From Caryophanales bacterium (GTDB taxonomy: Bacteria > Bacillota > Bacilli > Paenibacillales > CANHCR01): 51,141 nucleotides of DNA. Shown piece after piece: positions 33,559-42,617 of the stretch. Within the stretch, counting starts at the first letter, position 1. Each line of letters opens with the position of its first letter. The position numbers were made by a program, and so were the translations under genes. The notes beneath the pieces are model-generated. The model was not told the origin of the DNA, searched no databases, and saw only the letters and a list, made by a program, of their open reading frames with translations. The stretch spans positions 1-51,141 of the forward strand of contig CANHCR010000016.1 of the NCBI GenBank assembly GCA_947459205.1, read 5' to 3'.

Positions 33559-34250
33559 GCTCTCTCCTTTGCGTTCAGTTTGCCGAAATCGATTTTTGAG
33601 ATTCGAGAAAACCCCTCGCTCAAGCCGGCAAACGCTTCCTGCAACTTCCATTCATCACGACGTCGCGGACCTACTCGGTTGGAAATCGAACGAACTTCAA
33701 GAAATGGGATGCCTAACTCTTGAGCAACCATAGCAACACCGAAACCTTCCATTGCTTCTACCGTTGCGTTTGGCCAGCGTTTCTTTAGTTTAGATGCTGT
33801 CGTACTTGTTCCGGTTGCTGTTGAAACAGTCAGAACATCGCCTAACCGACAATTTAGTGCAGATTGAAATGATTGCAATATGACAGCATCTGTACAGTAC
33901 ATATTTTGACCGAAACCAAGCGCATCCAACGTCAGAAACCCATGCCGCGATTCTGCACCGGCATCCGCCCAAATCGAGCGCTTTGCCAACCAAATTTCCC
34001 CTGAATCTATGGAATTATCCTCATCGCATGTAAATTTACCGCCAATACCTGCTGACAGAATCAAATCAATCTTTTGCCCGCAACCGATACGCTCTGTGAG
34101 CGCTCTCGTCGATTGCACGGCAGCTGTCACGGGACCGACGCCACATAGCAGCACCTCGAATGTAGCTATCGATGCAAAAGATGCATGACTGAGTCCACTA
34201 AGCACCGCTTGACGTTCCGCCTCTACCGCCGTAAACACGATAATCTGCAT
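33555..34250 (-). CDS. mqnB: futalosine hydrolase MqnB (231 aa)
   Basis: Nucleosidase releasing hypoxanthine from futalosine, of the MTA/SAH nucleosidase-like phosphorylase fold. Motifs: IIVFTAVEAERQAVLSGL, ILSAGIGGKF and AMEGFGVAMVAQELGIPFLE with the base-recognition Glu region, and VRSISNRVGPR. Context with mqnD supports futalosine over MTA as substrate. First gene of a two-gene unit; mqnC and mqnE must lie elsewhere. Confidence 0.92.
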   Translation of the reverse strand: MQIIVFTAVEAERQAVLSGLSHASFASIATFEVLLCGVGPVTAAVQSTRALTERIGCGQKIDLILSAGIGGKFTCDEDNSIDSGEIWLAKRSIWADAGAESRHGFLTLDALGFGQNMYCTDAVILQSFQSALNCRLGDVLTVSTATGTSTTASKLKKRWPNATVEAMEGFGVAMVAQELGIPFLEVRSISNRVGPRRRDEWKLQEAFAGLSEGFSRISKIDFGKLNAKERA

Positions 34251-34305
34251 GATTTTGCACCACCCACATAGGATGCTTTCAGTGTATAAGATAAGCGATT
34301 GAAAT

Positions 34306-34348
34306 GCAAAAACCCCGCACTTTAGGAACTAATCACTGAAGTACAGGG
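34306..34348 (-). terminator. intrinsic terminator after the CDGSH gene
   Basis: On the minus strand CCCTGTACTTCAG pairs with CTAAAGTGCGGGG (12 of 13 positions including wobbles), 10-nt loop, then TTTTTG. It sits 22 nt after the stop at 34371. Confidence 0.7.
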
Positions 34349-34370
34349 CCTTGCATATCGCTACATATTA

Positions 34371-34565
34371 TTAAGCTCTCACTTGACTGTCGAATTTCCC
34401 TTTGTGCGCACCGTCGCAGAACGGTTTGTTGCTGCTCAAACCGCAACGACACAAATAAGTCGATTCCTTCGTCTCAATTTTGTTTCCTTCTCCGTCAATC
34501 AACTCGATCTCACCTTTGACTAACAATGGAGCGTTATCAATCACCGTAATTTTCACATCCGCCAT
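34371..34565 (-). CDS. CDGSH iron-sulfur domain protein (64 aa)
   Basis: Small protein with one CDGSH motif, CRCGLSSNKPFCDGAHKGKF, in which three Cys and one His ligate a redox-active [2Fe-2S] cluster. The N-terminal half is a beta strand region (ITVIDNAPLLVKGEIELIDG) typical of stand-alone bacterial members. No membrane anchor. GGAGGTG precedes the ATG, behind a near-consensus promoter. It is divergent from an HxlR regulator, suggesting redox-linked control. Confidence 0.92.
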   Translation of the reverse strand: MADVKITVIDNAPLLVKGEIELIDGEGNKIETKESTYLCRCGLSSNKPFCDGAHKGKFDSQVRA

Positions 34566-34587
34566 TTATTTCACCTCCTCTCATTAA

Positions 34588-34604
34588 GTAACTATTTGTA
34601 ACTA
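34588..34604. promoter_or_regulatory. candidate HxlR operator: direct repeat GTAACTA
   Basis: GTAACTA occurs twice exactly 10 bp (one helical turn) apart, between the -10 region and ribosome binding site of the CDGSH gene, in the intergenic region shared with the HxlR gene. HxlR/DUF24 regulators often bind AT-rich repeats containing GTAAC/TACT. Inference only. Confidence 0.4.
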
Positions 34605-34632
34605 ATATAATTTTTATACAAGCCATTGTCAA
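34604..34632 (-). promoter_or_regulatory. sigma-A promoter of the CDGSH gene
   Basis: On the minus strand a perfect TTGACA, 17-nt spacer, TATATT, about 40 nt upstream of the ATG at 34565. Confidence 0.72.
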
Positions 34633-34650
34633 CCACAGACTATTTTTTTC

Positions 34651-34679
34651 TTGTCAGAAAGAAGCAATGCTCATATAAT
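34651..34679 (+). promoter_or_regulatory. sigma-A promoter of the HxlR gene
   Basis: TTGTCA, 17-nt spacer, perfect TATAAT, ending 54 nt before the ATG at 34734. It points away from the CDGSH promoter, 18 bp from its -35 element. Confidence 0.72.
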
Positions 34680-34733
34680 GAAATTACAAAAATTGAAATT
34701 CGAAGTACTGTTTTTGACATCGAGGTGACTGAC

Positions 34734-35075
34734 ATGAGCGACATCGAACGTGTAATTTGTCCAAAAATCGCGAAAGCGATGAAGATTTTGTCCAAACGCT
34801 GGACGATATTAATTATTAGTCAATTGATGAAAGGGAAGATGCGGTTCCATGAATTGGAACGTTCGATTCCAGAATTGAGCGGTAAAGTGTTGTCGGTACG
34901 TTTAAAGGAAATGGAGTTGGACGGATTGATTTCTCGCATCTCGTACCGTGAAATTCCACCGCGAGTCGAATACTCACTCACGCAAATGGCGCAGGATTTA
35001 ACGCCTGTGATTGATACGTTAACAGTATGGGCAGACTTATACATGAACGAAGAAGACAATCAAAAAAGCGGTTAA
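34734..35075 (+). CDS. HxlR-family (DUF24) transcriptional regulator (113 aa)
   Basis: Winged-helix regulator of the HxlR/YodB type. Conserved pattern: CPKIAKAMKILSKRWTILII, MRFHELERSIPELSGKVLS, RLKEMELDGLISR and PPRVEYSLT. The conserved N-terminal Cys (Cys8), used by many members to sense quinones, aldehydes or hypochlorite, is present. ATG at 34734 is preferred for its GAGGTG site; the open frame extends 36 codons upstream through the promoter. Divergent from a CDGSH gene, its likely target. Confidence 0.92.
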   Translation: MSDIERVICPKIAKAMKILSKRWTILIISQLMKGKMRFHELERSIPELSGKVLSVRLKEMELDGLISRISYREIPPRVEYSLTQMAQDLTPVIDTLTVWADLYMNEEDNQKSG

Positions 35076-35089
35076 CTACCGCTTTTTTT
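35062..35089 (+). terminator. intrinsic terminator overlapping the HxlR stop codon
   Basis: AAAAAGCGGT, loop TAACT, ACCGCTTTTTTT. The TAA stop is in the loop. Symmetric A/T runs suggest a short but efficient terminator. Confidence 0.82.
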
Positions 35090-35124
35090 CATATACATTA
35101 CATATACTTAAGGAGGCATTACAT

Positions 35125-36924
35125 ATGTTAGGAAAAATTGCAAAGTGGTTCACTGCAATGAAAAAATCTGTACAATCCGGGTTACAACGTTTTCCTGAAG
35201 CCATCATTATGGCCGCATTAACAACGATTACCTTCATTGCATTAAACCACATTGAACAAGCCACTTTTGATACGGATCGTTATGATGGCGTCGTCGATAT
35301 ACTCGGCAATCTCGGCATGGTACTTGCGCTCGGCGTTGCGGCTTTTCTCGTCAAATCCGTATTATTCGAACGTTTCCGCGATAAAATTTGGGCAAATCAT
35401 GTCATTTCTCGTCCGCTAAGCGTAATTTTGATTTTGGCGTTGCTGACCACCTACTACTTCACGCTACAAGCAGACACTGATTTTGTGACGGGGGCAAGAT
35501 ACGCTGCTTTGAGCGCATCACTATATCTCATCTTTCTGTTTCTCCCCTACTTTTGGAGACGCGCTCACTTTGAGAAGTATGTACTTTTCGTCTTGCTCAG
35601 ATTCGCCATCACCTATTTATTTGCATCGATTATTGTTGGTGGATTTTCAGCGATCATCTTAACAATTGATGCGCTCTTCCCAATCAACATCGCTGGTCAA
35701 CTGCTGCCCGATGTTGCCCTAGTCGCATTCGGTATCTTTGCCCCAATCTTTTTCTTATCGTACATCCCTAAATTTGAAGAAGACATGGAACCCGTCGAAT
35801 ACGTATCCTTTTTACGCATTTTGTTGGCTTACATTGTGATGCCTATTTTAGCCATCTACACACTTGTTTTGATTGTATATCTACTAAGCATTCTGATCTC
35901 TACCTCATGGCCAAAAGGCATCGTCTCCAACATGGTGCTATGGTTCTCTTTAATTTCGACGTTTATACTGTTCATCACCTACCCAATCCGTGAAATGAAT
36001 CGTTGGACGACATTATTTTGGCGTTTTTTCCCGATGTTTCTCATCCCAATGTTGCTCATGATGTTCGTTGCAGTCGGCATCCGCATCAATGCTTATGGTG
36101 TCACTGAAAGTCGCTACATTGTCGTAGCACTCGGCATTTGGCTATTCGCCAGTATGGTTTACTTAAGTATCGGACGAAACATCCGCAACATTTGGTTACC
36201 GATTACATTCGTCATTTTCTTGATTGTTTCCGTATTCAGTCCAGTGAACTTGTTTTTCGTTTCTAAGGACAGTCAAAATGACCGATTAGAAAAAATCTTA
36301 AGCAAGTACGAAATGCTCGAAAATGGAAAATTCATAAAATTACCGAAAAGCGAAATCGACAAAATCAGTGAGTCCGATCGCGAACAAATCAAAGCTATCT
36401 TTAGTTATTTCTATGAAAACCACGATGTCAAGGATATCCGCTCCGTCCCTAGCGAATTCCGCTTAGCTAATTCAATGGATTACTTCGGTTACATATGGTA
36501 TGGTAATCAATTCTATGATGAAACTGGAAAAACACAATCTTATAATCATTACTTGAAATCAGTCGAAATTGTCGATGTTGAGAACTACGATTCCTTCATC
36601 GATTTCAACAATTACAACGGTGAGAACAAGACATTCAAAATAGGCGACCTTCAAATTGAATACGTTTCAATGAGTCAAAACCTTCGTTTGACCAAAAACG
36701 AGGTAGAAATCGGCAACATTGAAGTTCGTGAACTAGCCAAAGAAGTGCATAAAAAACACAAAGGAAAAGATCAATTATCCTTACAACAGATGACGAGTGT
36801 TTTCGAAAACGAAGAGGTTAAACTGAACATTCAATTCACTAGCATTTTCGGAATGTCGGATGCTGCAGCCAAAGAGATCACAGTTGATAGCGCATCGTTC
36901 TACTTGCTCATTGATCGCAAGTAA
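35125..36924 (+). CDS. DUF4153-like polytopic membrane protein (599 aa)
   Basis: About ten or more transmembrane helices in residues 25-375, starting RFPEAIIMAALTTITFIALN, followed by a soluble C-terminal region (about 385-599) rich in charged residues with EKILSKYEMLENGKFIKLPK. The layout matches DUF4153 proteins of Bacillota, whose function is unknown. AAGGAGG lies 8 nt before the ATG. It stands alone between two terminators, so it is probably monocistronic although codirectional with the HxlR gene. Confidence 0.75.
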   Translation: MLGKIAKWFTAMKKSVQSGLQRFPEAIIMAALTTITFIALNHIEQATFDTDRYDGVVDILGNLGMVLALGVAAFLVKSVLFERFRDKIWANHVISRPLSVILILALLTTYYFTLQADTDFVTGARYAALSASLYLIFLFLPYFWRRAHFEKYVLFVLLRFAITYLFASIIVGGFSAIILTIDALFPINIAGQLLPDVALVAFGIFAPIFFLSYIPKFEEDMEPVEYVSFLRILLAYIVMPILAIYTLVLIVYLLSILISTSWPKGIVSNMVLWFSLISTFILFITYPIREMNRWTTLFWRFFPMFLIPMLLMMFVAVGIRINAYGVTESRYIVVALGIWLFASMVYLSIGRNIRNIWLPITFVIFLIVSVFSPVNLFFVSKDSQNDRLEKILSKYEMLENGKFIKLPKSEIDKISESDREQIKAIFSYFYENHDVKDIRSVPSEFRLANSMDYFGYIWYGNQFYDETGKTQSYNHYLKSVEIVDVENYDSFIDFNNYNGENKTFKIGDLQIEYVSMSQNLRLTKNEVEIGNIEVRELAKEVHKKHKGKDQLSLQQMTSVFENEEVKLNIQFTSIFGMSDAAAKEITVDSASFYLLIDRK

Positions 36925-36940
36925 AAATCGAATGAAAAGC

Positions 36941-36972
36941 AAAAAAAAGAGCGGCTATCCGCTCTTTTTTTT
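36941..36972. terminator. bidirectional intrinsic terminator
   Basis: AGAGCGG, loop CTAT, CCGCTCT, with eight A before and eight T after, between the convergent DUF4153 and DUF6583-like genes. Confidence 0.9.
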
Positions 36973-36975
36973 GTG

Positions 36976-38649
36976 CTATTGCAAGAAGGAATCGAGGAAC
37001 GACAATCGTTGCTGGTTGTTCGCATAGAACTCAAGCGCTTTTAATGCATAAGCCTCTCCAGCCTCGGCTAACTGTTCATCTGTAGCGCTACCGATATCAA
37101 GTGAATTATTAGCCGTCAATTTCGGTAACTCAATTCGATCTGGATACGTACGCTTCCCTTTCAAAGTAATTTGTATGTCGGTTACAGGAAACAACGCAGC
37201 AAGTGCACTGTCAGGCTTATCAAAATCAAGTGATAATTGATAACGATAATTCGTGGAGTCTTCACTTCGTTCACTATCCTCAGACCAACTCCCAGACAAA
37301 GAAATTTTGTCTGTATCAGGTGAGTTGAAGTCTACAGAAAACTTAAGCTCCTGTTTTTTTATCTGATCTTTATTGATTGTATCCATTGTCGACTTCCAGT
37401 TGAAATCAACGGGTTGAACTTCGTCTTTGATAGATAAATTGATCTTCAAGTCTTGAACGAGTTTTTGATCCTCACTAGTTTCGCTATTTTCGAATGAGAA
37501 GCGGAGACCACCATCATTTTTCTTCTCATTAGCAACAATATCGACTTTCGAGATATGAAATCCATCTATCTTCAACTGATCTATACCGACGACAACATCT
37601 GTTTCTTGATCAGCAAAATGAACTTGTCGTGATATGATGTTTTTGTCACCATCGATGTAAAGTGTCATATGAACATCTTCCATTTGTTCAGAAGCACCAT
37701 CAACCTTAAGTTCATGATAAATATCTTCCATAGCCTTTATCATTTCCGTTTTGCTTACCTTATCTTCAATAGGAAGGCCTGACTCCTCTAGTAATTTTAA
37801 AATTTCACTATACTTCGCATACATCAGATTTTGAAAATCCTTGTTCAACACAACGTTTTTGTACATCTCATCCAACATCTGATCTAGTTGTTTCGGCGTG
37901 AAAGTTAACGTTAATTTTCGTGTTTCAATTGATTTTCCACCTATTTTGTAAGTCACATCTTTTTCGATTTGTACCTGTTCATTCGTAATGTTATTTACAT
38001 ACGCATCCAATATACCGGAAAGAATCGGTCTTAGTTCGTCATTATCAAAGTTTAGTACTTTCATCCATTCTTCGGAATTTACGATCCGTTGTGGCAGTGC
38101 GGATTGTGCACCTAATTTTTCTTGAAGTTTCTTATTTTTCAAATCTAATTTTAAATACAACTCAGGATCAATCGTTGGTATCGATAATGCGAGCACATCA
38201 TTTTCAGAGGCTAAAGCAAGATCGAGCCATTTCTCATCGTCTGTTTTCAAAGTTAACGTAGAACTTATTTTTTTCTCTTTATCATTTAGTACGGAGTCCG
38301 TCAATAATGTGGTTTTATTCAAAAAGTCAATCAACTGATCCCCGATTTCACCAAGGCTTTCCTTCGTATTAATTTGAAACGAGAGTTCATCTTGCGTTCG
38401 AATGTTTTTCGATAATGACTCTGACACTAGCTCAAGCGAATCTTTTACCTCATCAGATAGTGACAAGAAATTCACAAACTCTGTCTCTAAGTAAATATTC
38501 TTCGGACTTTTCCAAACATCATATTTAAAGTAAGCAACAAATACTGATACTGCAAAGATTAACAAAGCTGCGGCAGAGATTAAAATGAGATTCCGCTTTC
38601 TTCCCCTTCCTTTCACAGGTTGCCATTGCGGTGTTTCCTCGTTCGACAT
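36976..38649 (-). CDS. membrane-anchored extracytoplasmic protein, DUF6583-like (557 aa)
   Basis: A short basic cytosolic N-terminus (about 20 residues), one transmembrane helix (NLILISAAALLIFAVSVFVA), then a long extracellular part of mixed helices and beta strands rich in Asp, Lys and Ser with no catalytic motif. The layout (anchor, then SPKNIYLETE, repeated LK-x-D-strands) resembles the DUF6583 family of Bacillales, a tentative assignment. ATG at 38649 has GAGGAGT 9 nt upstream; the frame extends six codons further. It follows the CotH gene beyond a terminator, so it may have its own promoter. Confidence 0.65.
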   Translation of the reverse strand: MSNEETPQWQPVKGRGRKRNLILISAAALLIFAVSVFVAYFKYDVWKSPKNIYLETEFVNFLSLSDEVKDSLELVSESLSKNIRTQDELSFQINTKESLGEIGDQLIDFLNKTTLLTDSVLNDKEKKISSTLTLKTDDEKWLDLALASENDVLALSIPTIDPELYLKLDLKNKKLQEKLGAQSALPQRIVNSEEWMKVLNFDNDELRPILSGILDAYVNNITNEQVQIEKDVTYKIGGKSIETRKLTLTFTPKQLDQMLDEMYKNVVLNKDFQNLMYAKYSEILKLLEESGLPIEDKVSKTEMIKAMEDIYHELKVDGASEQMEDVHMTLYIDGDKNIISRQVHFADQETDVVVGIDQLKIDGFHISKVDIVANEKKNDGGLRFSFENSETSEDQKLVQDLKINLSIKDEVQPVDFNWKSTMDTINKDQIKKQELKFSVDFNSPDTDKISLSGSWSEDSERSEDSTNYRYQLSLDFDKPDSALAALFPVTDIQITLKGKRTYPDRIELPKLTANNSLDIGSATDEQLAEAGEAYALKALEFYANNQQRLSFLDSFLQ

Positions 38650-38670
38650 ATTGTATGCACTCCTCAAATG

Positions 38671-38724
38671 AAAATAAAGCCAAGTAACAATGGATTCATT
38701 TTACTTTAAATCCGGTTACTTGGC
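38671..38724 (-). terminator. strong intrinsic terminator after the CotH-kinase gene
   Basis: On the minus strand a perfect 10-bp stem GCCAAGTAAC / GTTACTTGGC, with a second GGATT / AATCC stem inside, followed by TTTATTTTC. It begins 25 nt after the stop at 38750. Confidence 0.85.
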
Positions 38725-38749
38725 TATACATTATATGGTTTTCAAAATG

Positions 38750-41700
38750 TTATTCGGAAAAAGCGATCCCGTTTCGAATGACTCCATTATGAAGCGTCCA
38801 CGTTCCGTGTGAGAACGAGTAATCTTTTCCGCCGTTGCTATCCCAATTTCCTCTACCATCATGGAAGGCAACTTTGTGGACGATTCCTGGAACACTAACT
38901 AAGAACGTTCCAGCATAGTCGGATTTTTGCATACGCAAGCCAGGAAGTGCGGTCCATGCACCATTCGGGGATGCTTGATAATGTATGTAAGCATCTGCAA
39001 AGTTGGCTTTGCTGTAATAAATCGTCGTCCCAAGAGTTGCTGCTCGAATCGAATTTGCCTTCACTCGGAAGAAGTTTGTGTTGTCATCACCAGATAACAC
39101 ACGGTAGAAACTTGCATTGCCCCAAGATGCTGGTACATCACTAATCACCATGTCCTCACCTGTATCATTCGCAACATGAGGAGCGATTAATTTATGCCAT
39201 GCTTTCAATCGAGTCGCACTCTTTTTCGCATCCAATAAATTATTTTTTTCATCAATCAATGCAAGTAAATGTTGTTTATACTGTTCACGATATTGAGGGA
39301 CTGAAAGGATTGTCGCTGGAAGCGGACTGCTGATGTCAACCGGTCCCCAGTTGAATGGATTTTGACGACCTGCATCATTTACGATTGATGAAGTACCTAA
39401 ACTGTTGTCATAGTCATATGGAATCATGTAAAACTTATTGTTTTTATCAAGATAAAAATAATAATTGTTTCCGTTGATCCACAAATCATCCCAACTACCT
39501 ACAGCTACGTTTACAGCGAGGTATCGCAAAAACAAATCGATGTCAATATGATCATTCAACCATGTTTCGCTACGATTCATATCATTCAAATCAGTGATGA
39601 ATTTGTACAATTGAGGACGACCGTTCGTCTCAATTGACTTTTTATTTGTTTTCAAATCATAAGCAACGAATATGTTATTGTCCGGATCTTCAACACCTAC
39701 TCTTAAATCCAAGTCTTGTGGCACAAAGTCTGCAAGACCTTTATTTACGTGTGTAACATTGTTGCCCTTCCATAGGTTTCCGGTGTTATTGTCTGGAAAA
39801 CGTTTATTTATGAAATCCTGATTAATCGCTTCAATCATTTCATAAACTCCGTAGTATGCAGTCTTATTCGATTCCTTAATTTTAATCGTCAGCTTCGCAT
39901 AACTGGACATTGGCGCTGTCCATACATTGTATCGCTTGTGCAAATCATATGCGTATACTTCGCGTGCATGTAAGGCGTCGTCTTTGAACCATTTTGTATT
40001 CATATCATTCAATCCGCGAAAACGTTGCGACTTATTAAACTTAGAGAATTTAAAAGCAAAATGTGCATGATTCCAATCTGGATTGATCGGATTATGAGGT
40101 TGTCCTGTTGTGCCTTCAGGGCGACGACGACTAGTATTTCCGCGAAGTCTAAAACCGATATTATTTAATTGATCAATCTCACCATTTTTGTTAAATGTGT
40201 AATCTGCTGCAACCTCAATCTCGTTTTGCGGATTCGCATCAAAATTGGAGAGCAATTTATTCCACTCGGCCGTAGAAATCTCGACCGTAATCTCAGGTAG
40301 TGCCGTTTTGTCAAACACGTAGTTCAACTGAGTATCACTGAACACTGGATGCAAATCGTTTGCTGTTACATTTACAGTCGTTTTCGCGATTGCAGCAGGA
40401 TTATCAACAGATGAGATGGAAATTTCAGCAGTACCAATTGCCTTCGCTGTAACGAGACCATCTTTCACTTCTACAATTTCAGGGGCATTTGAACTCCAAA
40501 CTAACCCTTGATTGGTGGCAGTTGCCGGTGTCACACTAGCGCTCAAGTAATCTGTTTCTCCAACTTTCAACGAATACGTCGGATAGTCAGCAGTCACCGC
40601 ACTCACTTTATTTGAAACTGTAGATATCGTATATACTAACGTTTGATCATTGAAAGTAATCGTATATTGTCCCGCAGTTCCTCTGATAAAAATATCATTT
40701 CTTGCTTGTTGGTCCGCAATTCGGTCATTATTATCATCGCCGAAATTGCGTAACCAGTTACCATGCACATCAAATTTGAAACGATCATCCATTCTACCAT
40801 TGAAAGTAGTAGTAATTTGCCACGTATGATCAGATACCAAAGTCATTCGACCCGACGTGTCAAAATTATTGTTAGTGCCTCGAATGAACATTTGTGCAAA
40901 ATTAGAGACGAGACGATTCTCAACATTCGCTGTATATTGTGCTCCACCGTTATGATCAGATAGCACATTACCTAGTGAGTCATATGCTTTCACTTCATAT
41001 TTGATGATAGACTTTGCAGTAAAGCGACCGAGATTTACTTGCCAACGATCACCATCATTTGAAGATGAGAACTTTTGCATCTCTACTGTTTTTGCTGCCC
41101 CGCCATCATCAGTGGTGTAAATCACTTCTACTTTATTAGCTGCTTGAGCAGGTTTTGTCAACGTGCTTACGTTGATGTTCGTAGCAGAAGTGATATTTCC
41201 GTTTGTTGGTGAATGAGCCGTACCAGATAAGGAAGCAAGCGTAATTGGTGTGAATGTAGGCACTCCCTGCTGTGCAACCCCGTTCGCAACTTGCCAATCA
41301 CCAGGTGTAAAGAAATAGTCTTTTCCATTGTTGTTGTCCCATATATTCGCGCCGTTATTAAAGGCAGCTTCCACACGTTCAGCATTGCCGATATCAATTG
41401 TTACAACTTGAAAACCTTGAATTTCTGAAGGTACCATTTTCATACCTGGAGCCTGTGTCCAAGTACCGCCTTCGGGTTTATAGTGGATAAACTGATTCGT
41501 ATTGTTAGATTTATAAAATACTCTTATCTTATTTTGTTTCGCAGGTGTTGGTGCGGACGCCACGACTTTATTGCCGATGACATGAGACGTTCCACTCGAA
41601 ATCGAATAGTTTAAGGAATTGTTGTTATCCCAAACACCTGCTCCATTATTGAATACTGCTTCCAAACGATCTGCAGCTCCAATCGTAAGAGAAGCAACAT

Positions 41701-42502
41701 GATAACCAGGCACTTCAGATGGTTCCATTTTAACGCCAGGAGCCACTGTCCACGTACCACCAATTGGTCTGAAATGAATAAATGCATTGGCTTGCGATGT
41801 TCTGTAATATACCTTTGCAACATTCGCCGCCCCAGTTGTAATCATTGCTTGATTGCTCGCGGTTGATGAGTGTCCTGCGAAATCGAAAGCAGTCACGGTA
41901 TAAGTATAACTCGTTCCAGCACTAAGATTTTGATCCGTGAATGTCGTAGCAGAAGTAGATCCAACAACGACACCGTTTCTCGACACCGAATATCCGTAAA
42001 TCCCCAAGTTATCGACTGCAGCTGTCCAAGATAACCTAACTGAAGAAGGTGTAATATTCGAGGTTGAAAGTTCCGGAGCAGCATATGGAGGAATGTAGTC
42101 CTTCACTTGAATCGGAATACCTCTTCGCACAACACCGTTCTCAATCGTGTAAATGCCTTCGGTTAGACGATAATCGTTACGTCCATTGTTGTCCCATAAA
42201 TTGCCGCCATTATTGAAAGCAGCTTGAACCGCTTTTCCGCCATTCAACGGGATCGAAATTTCGAAGAAATCATTGAACGAGGACAAAGTCATCGCTCGAC
42301 CTGGTGAAGCTGTCCATGCTCCGCTGTCGATTCGAAAGTGAACATTTGCTTTTGAATAACCAACATTTTTGTAGTAAATTTTCACCTCATTCAACGTGAG
42401 GTTCGCTCCCGCAGTAAACGGAATGGACGACGTTGCTATGAGAAAACAAAGCATCAACATCCAAAATTTAAAGCTTGATCTCGTCCTTGTCATCATCTTC
42501 AT
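38750..42502 (-). CDS. secreted CotH-kinase family protein with four starch-type binding modules (1250 aa)
   Basis: Domain order: signal peptide (1-32), CBM25/53-like module (38-125), Fn3 (140-223), CBM (228-313), CBM (325-411), an Ig-like stretch (420-530), a beta module starting MFIRGTNNNFD (538-627), Big2 (632-712, AVTADYPTYSLKVGETDYLS), CotH kinase domain (725-1140), CBM (1157-1245). The binding modules share W-T-x-x-P-G and FNNG-x-x-WDNN. The CotH domain has FRLRGNTSRRRP, YYGVYEMIEAI, WDDLWINGNNYYFYLD and MIPYDYDNSLG with the Asp-rich catalytic site. CotH in B. subtilis phosphorylates coat proteins; secreted Paenibacillus-type members have unknown targets. AAGGAG lies 6 nt before the ATG. 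Confidence 0.88.
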   Translation of the reverse strand: MKMMTRTRSSFKFWMLMLCFLIATSSIPFTAGANLTLNEVKIYYKNVGYSKANVHFRIDSGAWTASPGRAMTLSSFNDFFEISIPLNGGKAVQAAFNNGGNLWDNNGRNDYRLTEGIYTIENGVVRRGIPIQVKDYIPPYAAPELSTSNITPSSVRLSWTAAVDNLGIYGYSVSRNGVVVGSTSATTFTDQNLSAGTSYTYTVTAFDFAGHSSTASNQAMITTGAANVAKVYYRTSQANAFIHFRPIGGTWTVAPGVKMEPSEVPGYHVASLTIGAADRLEAVFNNGAGVWDNNNSLNYSISSGTSHVIGNKVVASAPTPAKQNKIRVFYKSNNTNQFIHYKPEGGTWTQAPGMKMVPSEIQGFQVVTIDIGNAERVEAAFNNGANIWDNNNGKDYFFTPGDWQVANGVAQQGVPTFTPITLASLSGTAHSPTNGNITSATNINVSTLTKPAQAANKVEVIYTTDDGGAAKTVEMQKFSSSNDGDRWQVNLGRFTAKSIIKYEVKAYDSLGNVLSDHNGGAQYTANVENRLVSNFAQMFIRGTNNNFDTSGRMTLVSDHTWQITTTFNGRMDDRFKFDVHGNWLRNFGDDNNDRIADQQARNDIFIRGTAGQYTITFNDQTLVYTISTVSNKVSAVTADYPTYSLKVGETDYLSASVTPATATNQGLVWSSNAPEIVEVKDGLVTAKAIGTAEISISSVDNPAAIAKTTVNVTANDLHPVFSDTQLNYVFDKTALPEITVEISTAEWNKLLSNFDANPQNEIEVAADYTFNKNGEIDQLNNIGFRLRGNTSRRRPEGTTGQPHNPINPDWNHAHFAFKFSKFNKSQRFRGLNDMNTKWFKDDALHAREVYAYDLHKRYNVWTAPMSSYAKLTIKIKESNKTAYYGVYEMIEAINQDFINKRFPDNNTGNLWKGNNVTHVNKGLADFVPQDLDLRVGVEDPDNNIFVAYDLKTNKKSIETNGRPQLYKFITDLNDMNRSETWLNDHIDIDLFLRYLAVNVAVGSWDDLWINGNNYYFYLDKNNKFYMIPYDYDNSLGTSSIVNDAGRQNPFNWGPVDISSPLPATILSVPQYREQYKQHLLALIDEKNNLLDAKKSATRLKAWHKLIAPHVANDTGEDMVISDVPASWGNASFYRVLSGDDNTNFFRVKANSIRAATLGTTIYYSKANFADAYIHYQASPNGAWTALPGLRMQKSDYAGTFLVSVPGIVHKVAFHDGRGNWDSNGGKDYSFSHGTWTLHNGVIRNGIAFSE

Positions 42503-42510
42503 TCACAGCT

Positions 42511-42530
42511 CCTTGTTTTTTCTAACAAGG
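42511..42530 (-). promoter_or_regulatory. hairpin covering the ribosome binding site of the CotH gene
   Basis: On the minus strand CCTTGTT, 6-nt loop, AACAAGG: a perfect 7-bp stem whose 3' arm supplies most of the AAGGAG ribosome binding site. There is no T-run, so it is not a terminator. It could lower translation unless opened. Structural prediction only. Confidence 0.45.
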
Positions 42531-42617
42531 ATAGAATAAAGGCTTACACAACTAGCTTCAATAAAATTTCGTGACGATATTGTGACAAGGTATAACAGTT
42601 AACCAATTGTTCACAAT

